A DNA stretch of 64,000 bases from Micromonospora ferruginea (GTDB taxonomy: Bacteria > Actinomycetota > Actinomycetes > Mycobacteriales > Micromonosporaceae), in contig NZ_CP059322.2 of assembly GCF_013694245.2 (NCBI RefSeq), positions 4,595,001 through 4,659,000 on the forward strand, read 5' to 3'. The notes below the pieces were generated by a model. The model had not been told where the DNA came from. It did not search any database and saw only the letters and a list, made by a program, of their open reading frames with translations. Both the position numbers and the translations under genes were made by a program. Below are positions 42,723 through 51,856 of this stretch, piece after piece (the first letter of the stretch is position 1; the number at the start of each line of letters is the position of its first letter).

Positions 42723-44306
42723 GTGACTATCGAGACCGGGACCAACATCCACACGACCGCCGGCAAGCTGGCGGACCTGGAGCGACGGCTCGACGAGGCG
42801 GTGCACGCCGGATCGGCGCGCGCGGTCGAGAAGCAGCACGCGCGGGGCAAGAAGACCGCTCGGGAGCGGATCGACATGCTCCTCGACGAGGGTTCCTTCG
42901 TCGAGCTGGACGAGTTCGCCCGGCACCGCTCGACCAACTTCGGGCTGGAGCGGACCCGCCCGTACGGTGACGGCGTGCTGACCGGCTACGGCACCGTGGA
43001 CGGCCGGCAGGTCTGCGTCTTCGCGCAGGACTTCACCGTCTTCGGCGGTTCGCTCGGCGAGGTCTTCGGCGAGAAGATCGTCAAGCTGATGGACCTGGCC
43101 ATGAAGATCGGCTGCCCGGTCGTCGGCATCAACGACTCCGGCGGCGCGCGGATCCAGGAGGGCGTCGCGTCGCTCGGCCTCTACGGCGAGATCTTCTTCC
43201 GCAACGTGCGGGCCAGCGGTGTCATCCCGCAGATCTCCCTGATCATGGGCCCGTGCGCGGGTGGCGCGGTCTACTCCCCGGCGGTCACCGACTTCACCGT
43301 GATGGTCGACCAGACCTCGCACATGTTCATCACCGGCCCCGACGTGATCAAGACGGTCACCGGTGAGGACGTCGGCATGGAGGAGCTGGGCGGCGCCCGC
43401 ACCCACAACGCCCGCAGCGGCAACGCGCACTACCTCGGCACGGACGAGGAGGATGCGATCGAGTACGTGAAGGCGCTGCTGTCGTACCTGCCGTCGAACA
43501 ACCTGGACGAGCCGGTGGTGTTCGACGCGCCGGCCGAGCTGGCGGTCACCGACTCCGACCGGGAGCTGGACACGCTGATCCCGGACTCGGCCAACCAGCC
43601 GTACGACATGCACCGGGTCATCGAGCACGTGCTCGACGACGGCGAGTTCCTGGAGGTGCAGCCGCTCTACGCGCAGAACATGGTGGTCGGCTTCGGCCGG
43701 GTCGAGGGCCGCCCGGTGGGCGTGGTGGCCAACCAGCCGATGCAGTTCGCCGGCACGCTCGACATCGCCGCGTCGGAGAAGGCGGCCCGCTTCGTGCGCA
43801 CCTGCGACGCGTTCAACGTGCCGGTGCTGACGTTCGTGGACGTGCCGGGCTTCCTTCCCGGCACCGGGCAGGAGTGGGACGGCATCATCCGGCGCGGCGC
43901 GAAGCTCATCTACGCGTACGCCGAGGCCACCGTCCCGAAGGTCACCGTCATCACCCGCAAGGCGTACGGCGGCGCGTACGACGTGATGGGCTCCAAGCAC
44001 CTCGGCGCGGACCTCAACTTCGCCTGGCCGACCGCGCAGATCGCGGTGATGGGCGCGCAGGGCGCGGTGAACATCCTCTACCGTTCCGAGCTGGCCGACG
44101 CCGAGGACCCGGCGGCGGTGCGGGCCGAGAAGATCGCCGAGTACGAGGACACGCTCGCCAACCCGTACATCGCGGCCGAGCGCGGCTACGTCGACGGGGT
44201 GATCCCGCCGCACGAGACGCGGACCCAGATCGTCCGCGCGCTGCGGGTGCTGCGCACCAAGCGCGAGACGTTGCCGCCGAAGAAGCACGGCAACATCCCC
44301 CTGTAG
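42723..44306 (+). CDS. accD: Acyl-CoA carboxylase beta (carboxyltransferase) subunit
   Basis: 527 residues, AccD5/PccB-like carboxyltransferase that moves CO2 from carboxybiotin to acetyl-, propionyl- or longer acyl-CoA. The two crotonase-like halves are evident: oxyanion-hole segments INDSGGARIQEGVASLGLYGEIF with GPCAGGAVYSPAVTDF in the N-half, and DVPGFLPGTGQEWDGIIRRGAKLIYAYAEATVPKVTVI with TRKAYGGAYDVMGSKHLGAD in the C-half. It stands divergent from birA and belongs with accE (51543) and accC (60112). Propionyl-CoA preference is likely from the family but not proven. Confidence 0.96.
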   Translation: MTIETGTNIHTTAGKLADLERRLDEAVHAGSARAVEKQHARGKKTARERIDMLLDEGSFVELDEFARHRSTNFGLERTRPYGDGVLTGYGTVDGRQVCVFAQDFTVFGGSLGEVFGEKIVKLMDLAMKIGCPVVGINDSGGARIQEGVASLGLYGEIFFRNVRASGVIPQISLIMGPCAGGAVYSPAVTDFTVMVDQTSHMFITGPDVIKTVTGEDVGMEELGGARTHNARSGNAHYLGTDEEDAIEYVKALLSYLPSNNLDEPVVFDAPAELAVTDSDRELDTLIPDSANQPYDMHRVIEHVLDDGEFLEVQPLYAQNMVVGFGRVEGRPVGVVANQPMQFAGTLDIAASEKAARFVRTCDAFNVPVLTFVDVPGFLPGTGQEWDGIIRRGAKLIYAYAEATVPKVTVITRKAYGGAYDVMGSKHLGADLNFAWPTAQIAVMGAQGAVNILYRSELADAEDPAAVRAEKIAEYEDTLANPYIAAERGYVDGVIPPHETRTQIVRALRVLRTKRETLPPKKHGNIPL

Positions 44307-44364
44307 GTGTAAGGAGGGGCCCCCGCTTAACGCCTCCGGTATAGGCGGGGCCCCTTCTTAACAC
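44306..44364 (+). repeat. GC-rich stop-codon palindrome, copy 5
   Basis: The element's first G is the last base of the accD TAG. It begins GGTGTAAGGAGGGGCCCC and ends TTCTTAACAC, with loop CGCCTCCGGTATAGG. Same orientation as accD. Confidence 0.87.
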
Positions 44365-44374
44365 TCGGGCCGGC

Positions 44375-45244
44375 TCAGCAGCTCGGGTTGGCGGCGACGC
44401 ACATCCGTTGGGCTGCGGCCCGGGCCAGGTCACGCAGTTGCGACTCGGTGCCCCCGGCGCGGTTCTGCAACACGCTGACCAGGTCACCGACGCGCACCAC
44501 CGCACGGTCGGCGGGCGGTGGCGGATCACCGAGCGGCGCCCCGGTGTCCAGCCGGCGCGCCTGGCTGACGGTGTGCCGGACGAGCACCGACTCGTCGCCG
44601 GCGAAGCCCCGGTCGATCTCCTGCCACGAGTGGACGACCTCCGCGGCGACGGTCCGACCCTGCCACGCCGTCGGGCCGCTCGCCCGCCACTGCCGGCACG
44701 GCCCGAGCAGCGCCGGCAGCCCGTCGAAGAGCCGGTCGGCGCGGTCCGGGGCCACCCGGTAGAGGTCCTGCGTGGCGAGCATCTGACCCTCCCGCTGGTC
44801 ACCGACGTCGGGCCGGTCCCGGAGCAGGGTCACCGAACGGGAGTAGCGGGACTGTTCCCAGGTCGTCGCCAGCCCCTGGTCCTGCCGACAGACCTCCACC
44901 ATCCGATCCAGACGGATCTCCTCGCCGAGACCCGCGTCGTTCCACGGCCGCGCGATGGCGGGTCGCAGGTCGGAGGCTTGCAGCAGCGCGTCGGCGGGCA
45001 CCTCGGTGGCGATCCAGGCGGTCGCCGACGGGCCGGCGGCGACCGGCGCCGCGGTCGGTCGGTCGACCCGCCCGGTCGCCACGAGCGCGACGCCGGAGGT
45101 GAGTGCCAGCACCGCCACCGCCGCCACCACCGCCCGCCTGTTCCGCCGGCGGGCGGTGGCCCGCAGGTCGGCCGGGTCGGCCCAACGCACGGTGTGCAGG
45201 TTCCGCTGCACCAGTTCGATGAACGTCAGGTTGTCGTCACGCAT
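44375..45244 (-). CDS. Single-pass membrane protein linked to the ECF sigma factor
   Basis: 289 residues. A short cytoplasmic head (MRDDNLTFIELVQRNLHTVRWAD) precedes a basic stretch and one membrane helix (AVVAAVAVLALTSGVALVATG, ~38-58). The extracellular part is about 230 residues with a few Cys (VCRQDQG; GPCRQW; MCVAANPSC). It overlaps the sigma-factor gene by 8 bp. The layout suggests an anti-sigma or signal-sensing partner, but no zinc anti-sigma HxxxCxxC motif is present, so the role is inferred from context. Confidence 0.75.
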   Translation of the reverse strand: MRDDNLTFIELVQRNLHTVRWADPADLRATARRRNRRAVVAAVAVLALTSGVALVATGRVDRPTAAPVAAGPSATAWIATEVPADALLQASDLRPAIARPWNDAGLGEEIRLDRMVEVCRQDQGLATTWEQSRYSRSVTLLRDRPDVGDQREGQMLATQDLYRVAPDRADRLFDGLPALLGPCRQWRASGPTAWQGRTVAAEVVHSWQEIDRGFAGDESVLVRHTVSQARRLDTGAPLGDPPPPADRAVVRVGDLVSVLQNRAGGTESQLRDLARAAAQRMCVAANPSC

Positions 45245-45737
45245 CCGCGGGCTCCTCCAGATCCACGACCGCGAGCAGTTCGGCCAGCGCGGCCCGACCT
45301 CGGGACAACCGCGCCTTGACCGTGCCGACCGGTGCCTCGGTCTCCCGGGCCACCTCGGCGACCGGCATGCCGACCAGGTAGTAGAGGGCGATGGCGACGC
45401 GTTGCTCCTCGGGTAGCTGCCGCAACGCCGCCACCACCTCCACCGTCTCCGTGCCCGGGGCGGGGATGCTCTCCTGCGCCCCGTGCCGCAGGTAGGCCCG
45501 GGCGCGGCTGCGCAGGCTGCGCCACCGGCTGACCGCGATCCGGCTGGCCACCACCCGCACCCAGGCCTCCGGGTCGTCGTAGCCCCGCACCGTCGCCCAT
45601 CGCTGCCAGGCCCGGATGTACGCCTCCTGCACGGCGTCCTGCGCCTCGGCGAGGTTGCCGGTGAGCACGAAGACGAACCCGAGCAGTCGCTGACGGCTGC
45701 CCAGGTAGAACTCGTCGAACCCGTCGACGTCCGGCAC
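45237..45737 (-). CDS. SigE-family ECF RNA polymerase sigma factor
   Basis: 166 residues. Region 2 is FDEFYLGSRQRLLGFVFVLTGNLAEAQDAVQEAYIRAWQRW and region 4 is LPEEQRVAIALYYLVGMPVAEVARETEAPVGTVKARLSRGRAAL, the actinomycete SigE-like ECF subgroup. The GTG start follows GGGGGAGG. It directs transcription of an unknown regulon and is cotranscribed with the overlapping membrane protein gene. Confidence 0.93.
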   Translation of the reverse strand: MPDVDGFDEFYLGSRQRLLGFVFVLTGNLAEAQDAVQEAYIRAWQRWATVRGYDDPEAWVRVVASRIAVSRWRSLRSRARAYLRHGAQESIPAPGTETVEVVAALRQLPEEQRVAIALYYLVGMPVAEVARETEAPVGTVKARLSRGRAALAELLAVVDLEEPADA

Positions 45738-45800
45738 GCTGTCGCCTCCCCCGTGGTGGTCGCAGGAGAGACGCCTGCCGCACCGGGCGCGGTTGCCCGC

Positions 45801-46784
45801 TCAGCCGACCAATTTCGCCAGCTCCCGCACATCGAAGGAGCCGGCCGGGATCCGGTCGCGGACGGCCCGGCGCACGGCGGCCTGCACCGCCGCGTTGACC
45901 GGGGTGGGTACGCCGTGCAGCCGGCCGAGCAGCACGATCTCGCCGTTGAGGTGGTCGGCCTCGGCCGAGCCGGCGCCCCGGGCCAGGCTCTGCCAGGTGG
46001 AGCCGCCGGATCGGGGCTCGCCGTCGACCGGCCGGTGCGACACCAGGTCGCCGCGTTCGGCGGCCTCCTCCGCACGGGTGGTGTGCGCGATGCCGGCGGC
46101 GGCCAGCGCCGCCTCGCCCTCGGCGCGTACCCGCTGCGACAGGTGCTCGGGCACGTCCCGGCCGAGCAGCGCCTGGAGGCCGTTGCCGAGGTTGGCCAGC
46201 AGCTTGCCGTACTTCCAGCGCATCACGTCGTCGCGGACCGGGGCGACGAAACCGGCGGCGGTCAGGTCGGCCGCGATCGCCCGGGTGGCGTCGTCGGCGC
46301 CGGTCGGGTAGCGGCCCAAGTGCAGCATGCCCGGGTGCGGGTCGCCGTTGGCGACCACCACGCCCGGCTCCAGGTGGGTGGCGGGCAGCCACACGCAGAC
46401 CGGGTGCACCCGGGCGAAGAGCCGCAACGCGGCCGGTTCGTTCGCCACCCCGTTCTGGGCGAGCACGACCGGCAGCCGCTCGCCGGCCGTACCGCCGCCC
46501 TCGACCGGCGCGTCCGCCCAGCCGGTCAGTGCGGCGGCGGTGTCCTGCGACTTCACGGTGAGGACCAGGACGGTGTCGGCCGGCAGCGGCGGCCCGTCCG
46601 GGCCGCCCACCGCCGGCAGCTGGCCGGTCACCGTGCCGTCGGGGCGCCGCAGCGTCAACCCCCGCTCGCGTACCGCGTCCAGGTGCGCGCCGCGGGCCAC
46701 GAGCGTCACGTCCCGGCCGGCCTCGCCGAGGAGTACGCCGATGGTGCCGCCGACCGCGCCGGCCCCGATAATCACGTATCGCAT
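45801..46784 (-). CDS. 2-dehydropantoate 2-reductase family protein
   Basis: 327 residues. NADPH-binding motif IIGAGAVGGTIGVLLGEAG, VLVLTVKSQDTAAAL, QNGVANE and the helical ApbA_C domain (KYGKLLANLGNGLQALLG ... HLNGEIVLLGRLHGVPTPVNAAV). Ketopantoate reductase makes pantoate for CoA; many family members have other keto-acid substrates, so a gene symbol is withheld. It is in the same direction as the sigma unit but separate from it. Confidence 0.88.
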   Translation of the reverse strand: MRYVIIGAGAVGGTIGVLLGEAGRDVTLVARGAHLDAVRERGLTLRRPDGTVTGQLPAVGGPDGPPLPADTVLVLTVKSQDTAAALTGWADAPVEGGGTAGERLPVVLAQNGVANEPAALRLFARVHPVCVWLPATHLEPGVVVANGDPHPGMLHLGRYPTGADDATRAIAADLTAAGFVAPVRDDVMRWKYGKLLANLGNGLQALLGRDVPEHLSQRVRAEGEAALAAAGIAHTTRAEEAAERGDLVSHRPVDGEPRSGGSTWQSLARGAGSAEADHLNGEIVLLGRLHGVPTPVNAAVQAAVRRAVRDRIPAGSFDVRELAKLVG

Positions 46785-46840
46785 CTGTCCGATTCTGCCC
46801 GGTCGGGGCGCGCGCCGCCCGGAGCGCGGCGCCGGACGGG

Positions 46841-47584
46841 TCAGCCGGTGAGGCCGGCGTCGGCGAGGATCGGGCCGGCGAGCAGCAGTCCACCGGCGAC
46901 CAGCGCGCCGACGGCGACCAGTAGGAACACGCCCACCCAGGCCAGCGGCGGGACCGGCGTGAGCCGGGCGAGCTGGTCCGCGTCCGACTCCGGCATCCGG
47001 CCCCGGCTGCGCTGGCGTCGCAGCTCGAAGACCGGCCGGACGCCACCGAACAGCAGGAACCAGACCGAGGTCCAGGCGAACGCGGCCTGGACCTGTGGCG
47101 AGGTGTACCAGGAGACGGCGAGCACGACGCCGCCGGTGACCAGCAGCGACAGCGCGCCGAAGAGGTTGCGGATCAGCAGCAGCATGGCCAGCAGCAGCGC
47201 CACCGCCAGCCAGAGCAGCAGCGTGATCCGGTTGCCGGCGAGCAGCCACGCGCCACCGAGACCGAGCAGCGACGGGGCGACGTACCCGGCGAGCAGCGTG
47301 AGGATCATGCCGGGCCCACTCGGGCGGCCGGCGGACAGCGTCAGCCCGGACGTGTCCGAGTGCAGCCGGATGCCGTGCAGGCGCCGGCCGGTGAGCAGGG
47401 CCGCCAACGCGTGGCCGCCCTCGTGCGCGATGGTCACCGCGTTGCGGGCGATCCGCCAGGGCAGCCGGGTGGCGACCACAACGAGCGCGGCCACGGCGGT
47501 GAGCACCACCAGCAGCGGCGGCGGGTCCGGCTGAGCGCTCAGCAGGGTGTCCCAGAGCGTGGTGAGGCCGTCGATCAGGGGCAT
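46841..47584 (-). CDS. M50-family membrane metalloprotease
   Basis: 247 residues and about six helices. The zinc motif HEGGH (H54, E55, H58) lies at the membrane face after the second helix. The site is atypical for intramembrane site-2 proteases but fits the M50B-like peptidases of actinobacteria. The second acidic ligand is not clear. It may cut membrane-bound regulators such as anti-sigma factors; the adjacent sigma operon makes that tempting but there is no direct support. Confidence 0.82.
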   Translation of the reverse strand: MPLIDGLTTLWDTLLSAQPDPPPLLVVLTAVAALVVVATRLPWRIARNAVTIAHEGGHALAALLTGRRLHGIRLHSDTSGLTLSAGRPSGPGMILTLLAGYVAPSLLGLGGAWLLAGNRITLLLWLAVALLLAMLLLIRNLFGALSLLVTGGVVLAVSWYTSPQVQAAFAWTSVWFLLFGGVRPVFELRRQRSRGRMPESDADQLARLTPVPPLAWVGVFLLVAVGALVAGGLLLAGPILADAGLTG

Positions 47585-47660
47585 GGGCGGGGAGCCTACC
47601 GGCCCGACTCGTGTCGTACGACCGGCCGTGTCTCATAGAGTGTGCGACTGATCGGACGAG

Positions 47661-48245
47661 GTGCCTGAAGGGGCGGTGAGATCGGTGAGTGCAGCTCCGT
47701 TGGAGCCGTACAGCCCACACGTGGGTCCATGGACCGAGACCGACTACCTGGCTTTGGGCGACAGCCAAGACCGCATCGAACTGCTCGACGGGGCCCTGAT
47801 CGTGAGCCCTGCCCCGAGCCGGCGACACCAACGGGTGGCCCGACGGTTGGCGAACGCCGTCGAGCTGGCGGCTGAGCCGGTCGGCCTGCTCGTCTACGAC
47901 GCGATCAATGTGCGGCTGGGCTCCGACCGAATCGTCATCCCGGACCTGGTCGTCACGGATGCCGACGACGACGGAGTGGTCCTCAGCGCCGAACGGGTCA
48001 CGCTGGTCGGCGAGATCGTGTCGCCCGGCAACGCCGCCGCCGACCGGCTGGTCAAGATGCAGCTCTACGCGATCGCCCGCATCCCGTTCTACCTGCTGGT
48101 CGAGCAGGACGGGGACAGCCACTCACTGCGGCTGCACCGGTTGGACGGGGGGCACTACGTCGAGGATGCGGTGGCCAAGGCCGGTGAGACGCTGAGCGTG
48201 ACCGAGCCGTTCCGCTGGGCGATGGATCCGGCCGCCCTCCGATGA
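47661..48245 (+). CDS. Uma2-family (PD-(D/E)XK-like) endonuclease domain protein
   Basis: 194 residues of the Uma2/DUF820 restriction-endonuclease-like fold: RIELLDGALIVSPAPSRRHQRVARRLANAVE, then VIPDLVVTDADDD with acidic residues and VTLVGEIVSPGNAAADRLVKMQLYA with E-x-x-S-P-G, family marks. Copies are widespread in actinomycetes and cyanobacteria and may be nucleases or degenerate. GTG 47661 is used here; GTG 47685 has a better ribosome site and may be the real start. A TAGAGT box lies at 47636-47641. Confidence 0.85.
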   Translation: MPEGAVRSVSAAPLEPYSPHVGPWTETDYLALGDSQDRIELLDGALIVSPAPSRRHQRVARRLANAVELAAEPVGLLVYDAINVRLGSDRIVIPDLVVTDADDDGVVLSAERVTLVGEIVSPGNAAADRLVKMQLYAIARIPFYLLVEQDGDSHSLRLHRLDGGHYVEDAVAKAGETLSVTEPFRWAMDPAALR

Positions 48246-48337
48246 TGCGATGAAAATTTCCTTGCGTCCTATTGCGATCTAGGGCACTAATCTCCAAAGA
48301 TGGGCGTCAATCAGTTGACGTCCTCTGGAGGCACACC

Positions 48338-49090
48338 ATGGCCCGTACCAGACTCTCCGTGCGCCGGCTTCTCGCCACCGGCCTGACCGTCGCCGCCACC
48401 GCGGCCGCGGCCCTCGTGGCGACCGGCGGACCGGCCGCCGCCGCGACCACCCCCGGCGTCGACGTCTCCCGCTACCAGGGCAGCATCAACTGGACCAGCG
48501 CGCGCAACGCCGGCATCCAGTTCGCCTTCATCAAGGCCACCGAGGGCACCAGCTACAAGGACCCCAACTTCAACACCAACTACGTGAACGCCTACAACGC
48601 CGGCGTGATCCGGGGCGCCTACCACTTCGCCCGCCCGAACATCTCCGCCGGCTCCACCCAGGCCGGCTACCTGGCCAGCAACGGCGGCGCCTGGTCGGCG
48701 GACAGCCGTACGCTGCCCGCCGCGCTGGACATCGAAGCCAACCCGTACAGCGGCGGCTACTGCTACGGCCTGAGCACCACCGGCATGCGCAACTGGATCC
48801 AGGACTTCCTCAACACCTACCGCTCCCGCACCGGCCGGTACGCGGTCATCTACACCACGACGAGCTGGTGGAACCAGTGCACCGGCAGTTGGACCGGCCC
48901 GTGGGCCAACCACCCGCTCTGGCTCGCCCGCTGGTCCAGCACGCCGGGCGCCCTGCCGGCCGGCGCCTCGGTCTGGAGCTTCTGGCAGTACACCAGCACC
49001 GGCAGCGTCTCCGGGATCAGCGGCAACGTGGACCGCAACTACTGGAACGGCGACCGGACCCGGCTGATCGCCCTGGCCAACAACACCTGA
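48338..49090 (+). CDS. Secreted GH25 lysozyme
   Basis: 250 residues. A basic signal peptide (RRLLATGLTVAATAAAALVATGGPAAA-A, cleavage near 36) is followed directly by a GH25 muramidase domain: PGVDVSRYQGSINW, FAFIKATEGTSYKDPNF, GAYHFARP and the catalytic DxE ALDIEANPY (D131, E133). It cleaves peptidoglycan outside the cell. ATG 48338 follows TGGAGG. There are no cell-wall-binding repeats. A strong hairpin follows the stop. Confidence 0.93.
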   Translation: MARTRLSVRRLLATGLTVAATAAAALVATGGPAAAATTPGVDVSRYQGSINWTSARNAGIQFAFIKATEGTSYKDPNFNTNYVNAYNAGVIRGAYHFARPNISAGSTQAGYLASNGGAWSADSRTLPAALDIEANPYSGGYCYGLSTTGMRNWIQDFLNTYRSRTGRYAVIYTTTSWWNQCTGSWTGPWANHPLWLARWSSTPGALPAGASVWSFWQYTSTGSVSGISGNVDRNYWNGDRTRLIALANNT

Positions 49091-49102
49091 CGTACGCACG
49101 GA

Positions 49103-49135
49103 AGCGGGACCGCCTCGACATGAGGCGGTCCCGCT
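49103..49135. terminator. Hairpin terminator after GH25 gene
   Basis: AGCGGGACCGCCTC pairs with GAGGCGGTCCCGCT around a 5-nt loop (GACAT). It lies between the convergent GH25 and small membrane protein genes and can serve both. Confidence 0.85.
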
Positions 49136-49160
49136 GCCGTCGTACCGTCTGGTTGTCGCC

Positions 49161-49376
49161 TCAGGCCCGGCGGCGCGCGGCGGGCGCCATGGGCACGGGC
49201 GCGGGTCGGCGGGTCCAGCGCCACACCGCGACCCCGGCGACGGTCAGGGTGAGCACACCGAGAACCGCGACCGGCGCGGACAGGCCGGCGGCGACCATCA
49301 GCAGGACGGCGTCGCCGAGCGCGACCAGCATCCACAGTGCCAGGCGCGGGCCGGTGTCCCTGTGTCGGTAACCCAT
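49161..49376 (-). CDS. Small two-helix membrane protein
   Basis: 71 residues. Two helices (LALWMLVALGDAVLLMVAAGL and VAVLGVLTLTVAGVAVWRW) and a basic C-terminus. AAGGAGG precedes the ATG at ideal spacing, so translation is believable despite the small size. Unknown function; the gene stands alone next to the kinase gene. Confidence 0.72.
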   Translation of the reverse strand: MGYRHRDTGPRLALWMLVALGDAVLLMVAAGLSAPVAVLGVLTLTVAGVAVWRWTRRPAPVPMAPAARRRA

Positions 49377-49462
49377 GTCGCACCTCCTTCGTCGTCGGGA
49401 TACTCATACCCCCGACTACGGAAAGTCATGCGAACCAGTTTCGCGACGGTGGGACTCCCGGG

Positions 49463-51451
49463 TCAGTTCCTCCGGTCCGGCACGAACCCCTTGGTGATGA
49501 TGTCGAAGGCGGGCAGGTTGGCCTGCCAGTCCTTCGCCGGGACCTCCCAGCGCAACGCGTAGCCACGGTTGGTGGCCGTCGCGACGCCCCGGTTGCGCAC
49601 GTGGAACCGGACGTTGCCGCTACGCGTCTCCAGCCAGTCCCAGTCGGCGCAGGTCCGGTAGTAGTTGCACCGGGTGATGTTGACGTACTCGTAGTTCCGG
49701 ACGTAGTTGCGCCGGTTCGGCTCCTGGTCCTTCCAGTCCGCCAACGCGTCCTTCTGCGGGCTGGACGTCCACTGCATGAACAGGACGCGGCGGGCACCGC
49801 CGACCTCGTAGAGCACGACCTGGTTGTTGCCCGGCTTGGCCTCGAAGCCGTTCGGAATCGGCACCTTGAAGCCGTTCGAGCCGGTGTAGTACTTCCAGCC
49901 GGCCGGCAACGTGAAGGCCGAGGCCGACGGCGACGCGCTGGCCGAGGGCGTCGGGCTGGCCGACGCACCGCTTGGCGAGGCGCTGGCACTCGGCGACGCG
50001 CTGGCCGTCGGCGCGGGCGGACCCGCCGACGCCACCGAGGAGCCGGCCGTCGGGCCGCCACCGTCACCGTCGTCGTCGCCGCGGTTCAGCAGCGGCACCG
50101 CCACGACCAGGCCCACCAGCAACAGCAGGACCAGCGCGCCGATCAGCAGGTTGCGCCGGTTCGGCGAATCCTTGACCCCCGGCAGCACCGTCGCCCGGCC
50201 GGTCGACGGCGCGGGGCTGACCGGCGCCGCGCTGACCGGCGTGGAGTCCGACGGGGCCGGGCTGACCGGCACCGGGGCCGAGCGCTGCGCGGGAGCGGCC
50301 GGAACCGGCTCGCCGTCGAGACGCGTCTCGTCCAGCGCCGGACCGGAGTCGTCCACCCGGGTCGCGTCGTCGGCGTCCAGCTTCGTCGTCGGGTCGGCGA
50401 CCGGCGGCGTCACCTTCGCGGTCGGCCCCGCGTCGGAGGTCGGCGCCGGCACCTTCGCGGTCGGGTCGGCGGTCGCCGCCGCACCCCCGGTGGCCGCGAC
50501 CCCGGAGGCCGCGCGTTCGACCTGCTCGTCGGCCGGGCGCGGCGCCGGCACCAGCGGCGGGCGCGGCGCGCGCGGACCGTTCGGCCCCGGCCGGCGTACG
50601 CCGTCCAGCAGCGAGATGCCCTTGACTCCCCGCCGACCGCCGACCTTGCGCAGCATGCGCTCCGCCACCTCGGCGGTGATCCGCTCGTCGGGGTCCTTGC
50701 GCAGCAGGCCCTGGAGCACCGGCTTGAGCGGCCCGGCGTTGCGCGGCGGCGGCATCGGCTCGGTGGCGAGCGCGGCCAGTGTGGCGATCGCCGACGGGCG
50801 CGCGTAGGGCGACTTGCCCTCGACGGCGGCGTAGAGCGTGGCGCCCAGCGACCACAGGTCGGCCTCCGGCCCGGCCGTGCCGTCCCGCGCCCGCTCCGGC
50901 GAGATGTAGGCGGGCGAGCCCAGCACCATGCCGGTGCGGGTCACGTTCGGGTCGCCGGGAATCGTGGCCAGGCCGAAGTCGGTGAGCACCACCCGACCGT
51001 CCTCGCCGAGCAGCACGTTGCCCGGCTTGACGTCGCGGTGCATGATGCCGGCCTTGTGCGCGGCCTTCAGCGCGCCCAGCACGCCGAGGCCGATCTCGAC
51101 CGCCTTGGCCACCGAGACCGGGCCGTCCTCGGCGATCGTGTCCTGCAACGACTTCGACGCGACGTATTCCATGACGATCCACGGGTCGCCGTCGGTGCGC
51201 AGCACGTCGAAGATGCGGACCACGTTGATGTTGTTCAGCCGGGCGATGGCCCGCGCCTCGCGCAGCGAGCGTTCGCGCATCTCGCGGCGCTCGTCCGGGG
51301 TGAGGCCGGGCGGCGGGACCAACTCCTTGATGGCGACGTCGCGGTGCAGCACCTCGTCCCGCGCCTTCCAGACGCGACCCATGCCGCCCTGACCGAGCGG
51401 CGTGAGGAGCCGATACCGGTCAGCGACGAGTTGGGGAAGTGCGTTCGACAT
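49463..51451 (-). CDS. Eukaryotic-type Ser/Thr protein kinase, membrane-anchored
   Basis: 662 residues. Kinase domain ~12-270: YRLLTPLGQGGMGRVWKARD (glycine loop), VAIKEL (K42), MHRDVKPGNVLL (D140), TDFGLA (D158) and SPAYISPERA. A Pro/Thr/Ala-rich juxtamembrane region follows, then one transmembrane helix (~434-455, LLIGALVLLLLVGLVVAVPLL), a Ser/Ala/Pro extracellular linker and a globular outer domain (~515-662) with two Cys close together. It is a sensor-type PknB relative but without PASTA repeats. Divergent from accE, with both starts 6-7 nt from -10 boxes. Confidence 0.95.
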   Translation of the reverse strand: MSNALPQLVADRYRLLTPLGQGGMGRVWKARDEVLHRDVAIKELVPPPGLTPDERREMRERSLREARAIARLNNINVVRIFDVLRTDGDPWIVMEYVASKSLQDTIAEDGPVSVAKAVEIGLGVLGALKAAHKAGIMHRDVKPGNVLLGEDGRVVLTDFGLATIPGDPNVTRTGMVLGSPAYISPERARDGTAGPEADLWSLGATLYAAVEGKSPYARPSAIATLAALATEPMPPPRNAGPLKPVLQGLLRKDPDERITAEVAERMLRKVGGRRGVKGISLLDGVRRPGPNGPRAPRPPLVPAPRPADEQVERAASGVAATGGAAATADPTAKVPAPTSDAGPTAKVTPPVADPTTKLDADDATRVDDSGPALDETRLDGEPVPAAPAQRSAPVPVSPAPSDSTPVSAAPVSPAPSTGRATVLPGVKDSPNRRNLLIGALVLLLLVGLVVAVPLLNRGDDDGDGGGPTAGSSVASAGPPAPTASASPSASASPSGASASPTPSASASPSASAFTLPAGWKYYTGSNGFKVPIPNGFEAKPGNNQVVLYEVGGARRVLFMQWTSSPQKDALADWKDQEPNRRNYVRNYEYVNITRCNYYRTCADWDWLETRSGNVRFHVRNRGVATATNRGYALRWEVPAKDWQANLPAFDIITKGFVPDRRN

Positions 51452-51458
51452 CGCAGAA

Positions 51459-51464
51459 ACGGTA
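51459..51464 (-). promoter_or_regulatory. -10 box (TACCGT) for kinase gene
   Basis: TACCGT on the minus strand, seven bases from ATG 51451; predicted leaderless start. Confidence 0.5.
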
Positions 51465-51530
51465 CCCGGCCGCTCCGACGCGCACACCGCCGGCACGCCA
51501 CTGTATGCCGAAGGTCGAGTTCGCGACGCG

Positions 51531-51536
51531 TACCCT
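51531..51536 (+). promoter_or_regulatory. -10 box (TACCCT) for accE
   Basis: TACCCT six bases before ATG 51543; predicted leaderless start. Confidence 0.5.
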
Positions 51537-51542
51537 GGGTCC

Positions 51543-51755
51543 ATGTCTGCCGAAGAGCCGATGTTCCGGGTCGTCCGTGGCGTGCCCACCGCCGAGGAGC
51601 TGGCCGCTCTGGTCGGCGCGATCGTGGTCCGCACCCGGCCCGTCGCCGCCGCCGCGCCGCCCGTCGTGTCGCGGTGGGCGCACAGCGCCCGCCCGGCCGG
51701 CGCGACGCTCGCCGCCGGTCCCGGCGCGTGGCGCGCCTCCGGCCTTCCCCGCTGA
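51543..51755 (+). CDS. accE: Acyl-CoA carboxylase epsilon subunit
   Basis: 70 residues. The epsilon subunit stabilises actinobacterial acyl-CoA carboxylase complexes. Family pattern: FRVVRGVPTAEELAALVGAI at the N-terminus and the SRWA...GPGAWRASGLPR C-terminal motif. In Streptomyces and mycobacteria it follows accD directly and precedes maf. Here it lies about 7.2 kb from accD and about 3 kb from maf, in the same strand order, so it is the ancestral gene separated by insertions. Likely a partner of the 42723 and 60112 products. Confidence 0.9.
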   Translation: MSAEEPMFRVVRGVPTAEELAALVGAIVVRTRPVAAAAPPVVSRWAHSARPAGATLAAGPGAWRASGLPR

Positions 51756-51856
51756 AACCTTCCCCGCGTACGCGAGCCCGGCCGGGGCTGCCGGTATCCA
51801 CGCGGAGCCATTAACCTCACTCAGGGAAACCGTGCGGTGACGGGCAGGGAGGTCCG

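Noticed and set aside
44375..45244. Classical zinc-binding anti-sigma factor
   Set aside because: No HxxxCxxC in the cytoplasmic head; only position and membrane topology suggest the role.
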